Assembly: GCA_917880885.1 (NCBI GenBank)
Contig: OU862934.1
Location: 30,612,734 to 30,676,733, forward strand
Reading direction: 5' to 3'
DNA from: Limnephilus marmoratus
Lineage: Eukaryota; Arthropoda; Insecta; Trichoptera; Limnephilidae
DNA length: 64,000 nucleotides
In this document: one piece after another, positions 63,895 to 64,000 of the stretch
Layout: every line of letters begins with the position of its first letter
How positions within the stretch are numbered: position 1 is the stretch's first letter
The notes under the pieces: generated by a model
Databases searched by the model: none
The model's input: only the letters and a program-made list of their open reading frames with translations
Told to the model about the DNA's origin: nothing
Made by a program: the position numbers and the translations under genes

Positions 63895-64000
63895 GACAAA
63901 AGAAAGAGAGAGAGCATATAAGAGAGGGAGAGAACATCAGATACTGGTTGGTGGAAGGGTAGGAGGCGGAGTATTAAGTTGAAGCTGAATGCACCGAGAG
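63895..64000. other. Right flank of piggyBac
   Basis: Purine-rich (AGAGAGAGAG phrases), then AGTTGAAGCTGAATGCACCG, which resembles 61058-61080. No gene. Confidence 0.5.

Overview
This window looks like a repeat-dense intergenic block from an insect genome. The evidence is the transposon content (insect-type Helitrons, a piggyBac with TTAA target sites, a CsRn1/Kabuki-type Ty3/gypsy element, hAT elements, tRNA-derived SINEs) and a short run of TTAGG, the common insect telomere unit. I cannot fix the order. I found no host protein gene, no functional tRNA or rRNA gene, and no bacterial or CRISPR feature. Nearly every long reading frame belongs to a mobile element.

Layout. 1-8.1 kb: decayed non-LTR retrotransposons (LINEs) in both orientations and one perfect hairpin (4.7 kb). 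8.1-13.8 kb: a GC-rich unexplained block, two inverted-repeat MITEs, a ~630 bp segment present twice at about 99.5% identity, a Helitron and a LINE 3' end. 13.8-32.3 kb: mostly SINEs of two families. SINE-A is tRNA-derived. SINE-B is poly(A)-tailed and has no pol III head that I recognise. Between them lie LINE tails, four Helitrons, a 500 bp fold-back element at 21.4 kb and a 727 bp terminal-inverted-repeat element at 29.9 kb. 32.3-46.9 kb: the best-preserved part, a three-level nest. A LINE is split by a CsRn1-type LTR retrotransposon, which is itself split by an intact, full-length I-clade LINE (two open ORFs, 5.4 kb, target-site duplication, poly(A) tail). 46.9-55.2 kb: Helitrons, SINEs, LINE tails and a palindrome with minisatellite arms and a TTAGG core. 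55.5-59.3 kb: two hAT elements end to end at one ATCTAGAT target. The first carries a SINE-derived minisatellite, and inside that sits a 1.94 kb element with perfect 11 bp terminal repeats and remnants of a protein family that I know only as uncharacterised. 61.3-63.9 kb: a dead piggyBac with 16 bp terminal repeats, carrying a palindromic MITE.

The elements do not act together as a system. The order of events comes from the nesting and the target-site duplications. The likeliest recently active elements are the I-clade LINE (both frames open) and the gypsy element (LTRs differing at only about five positions). The most novel candidates are the nested 1.94 kb TIR element and the palindromic minisatellite-arm family.
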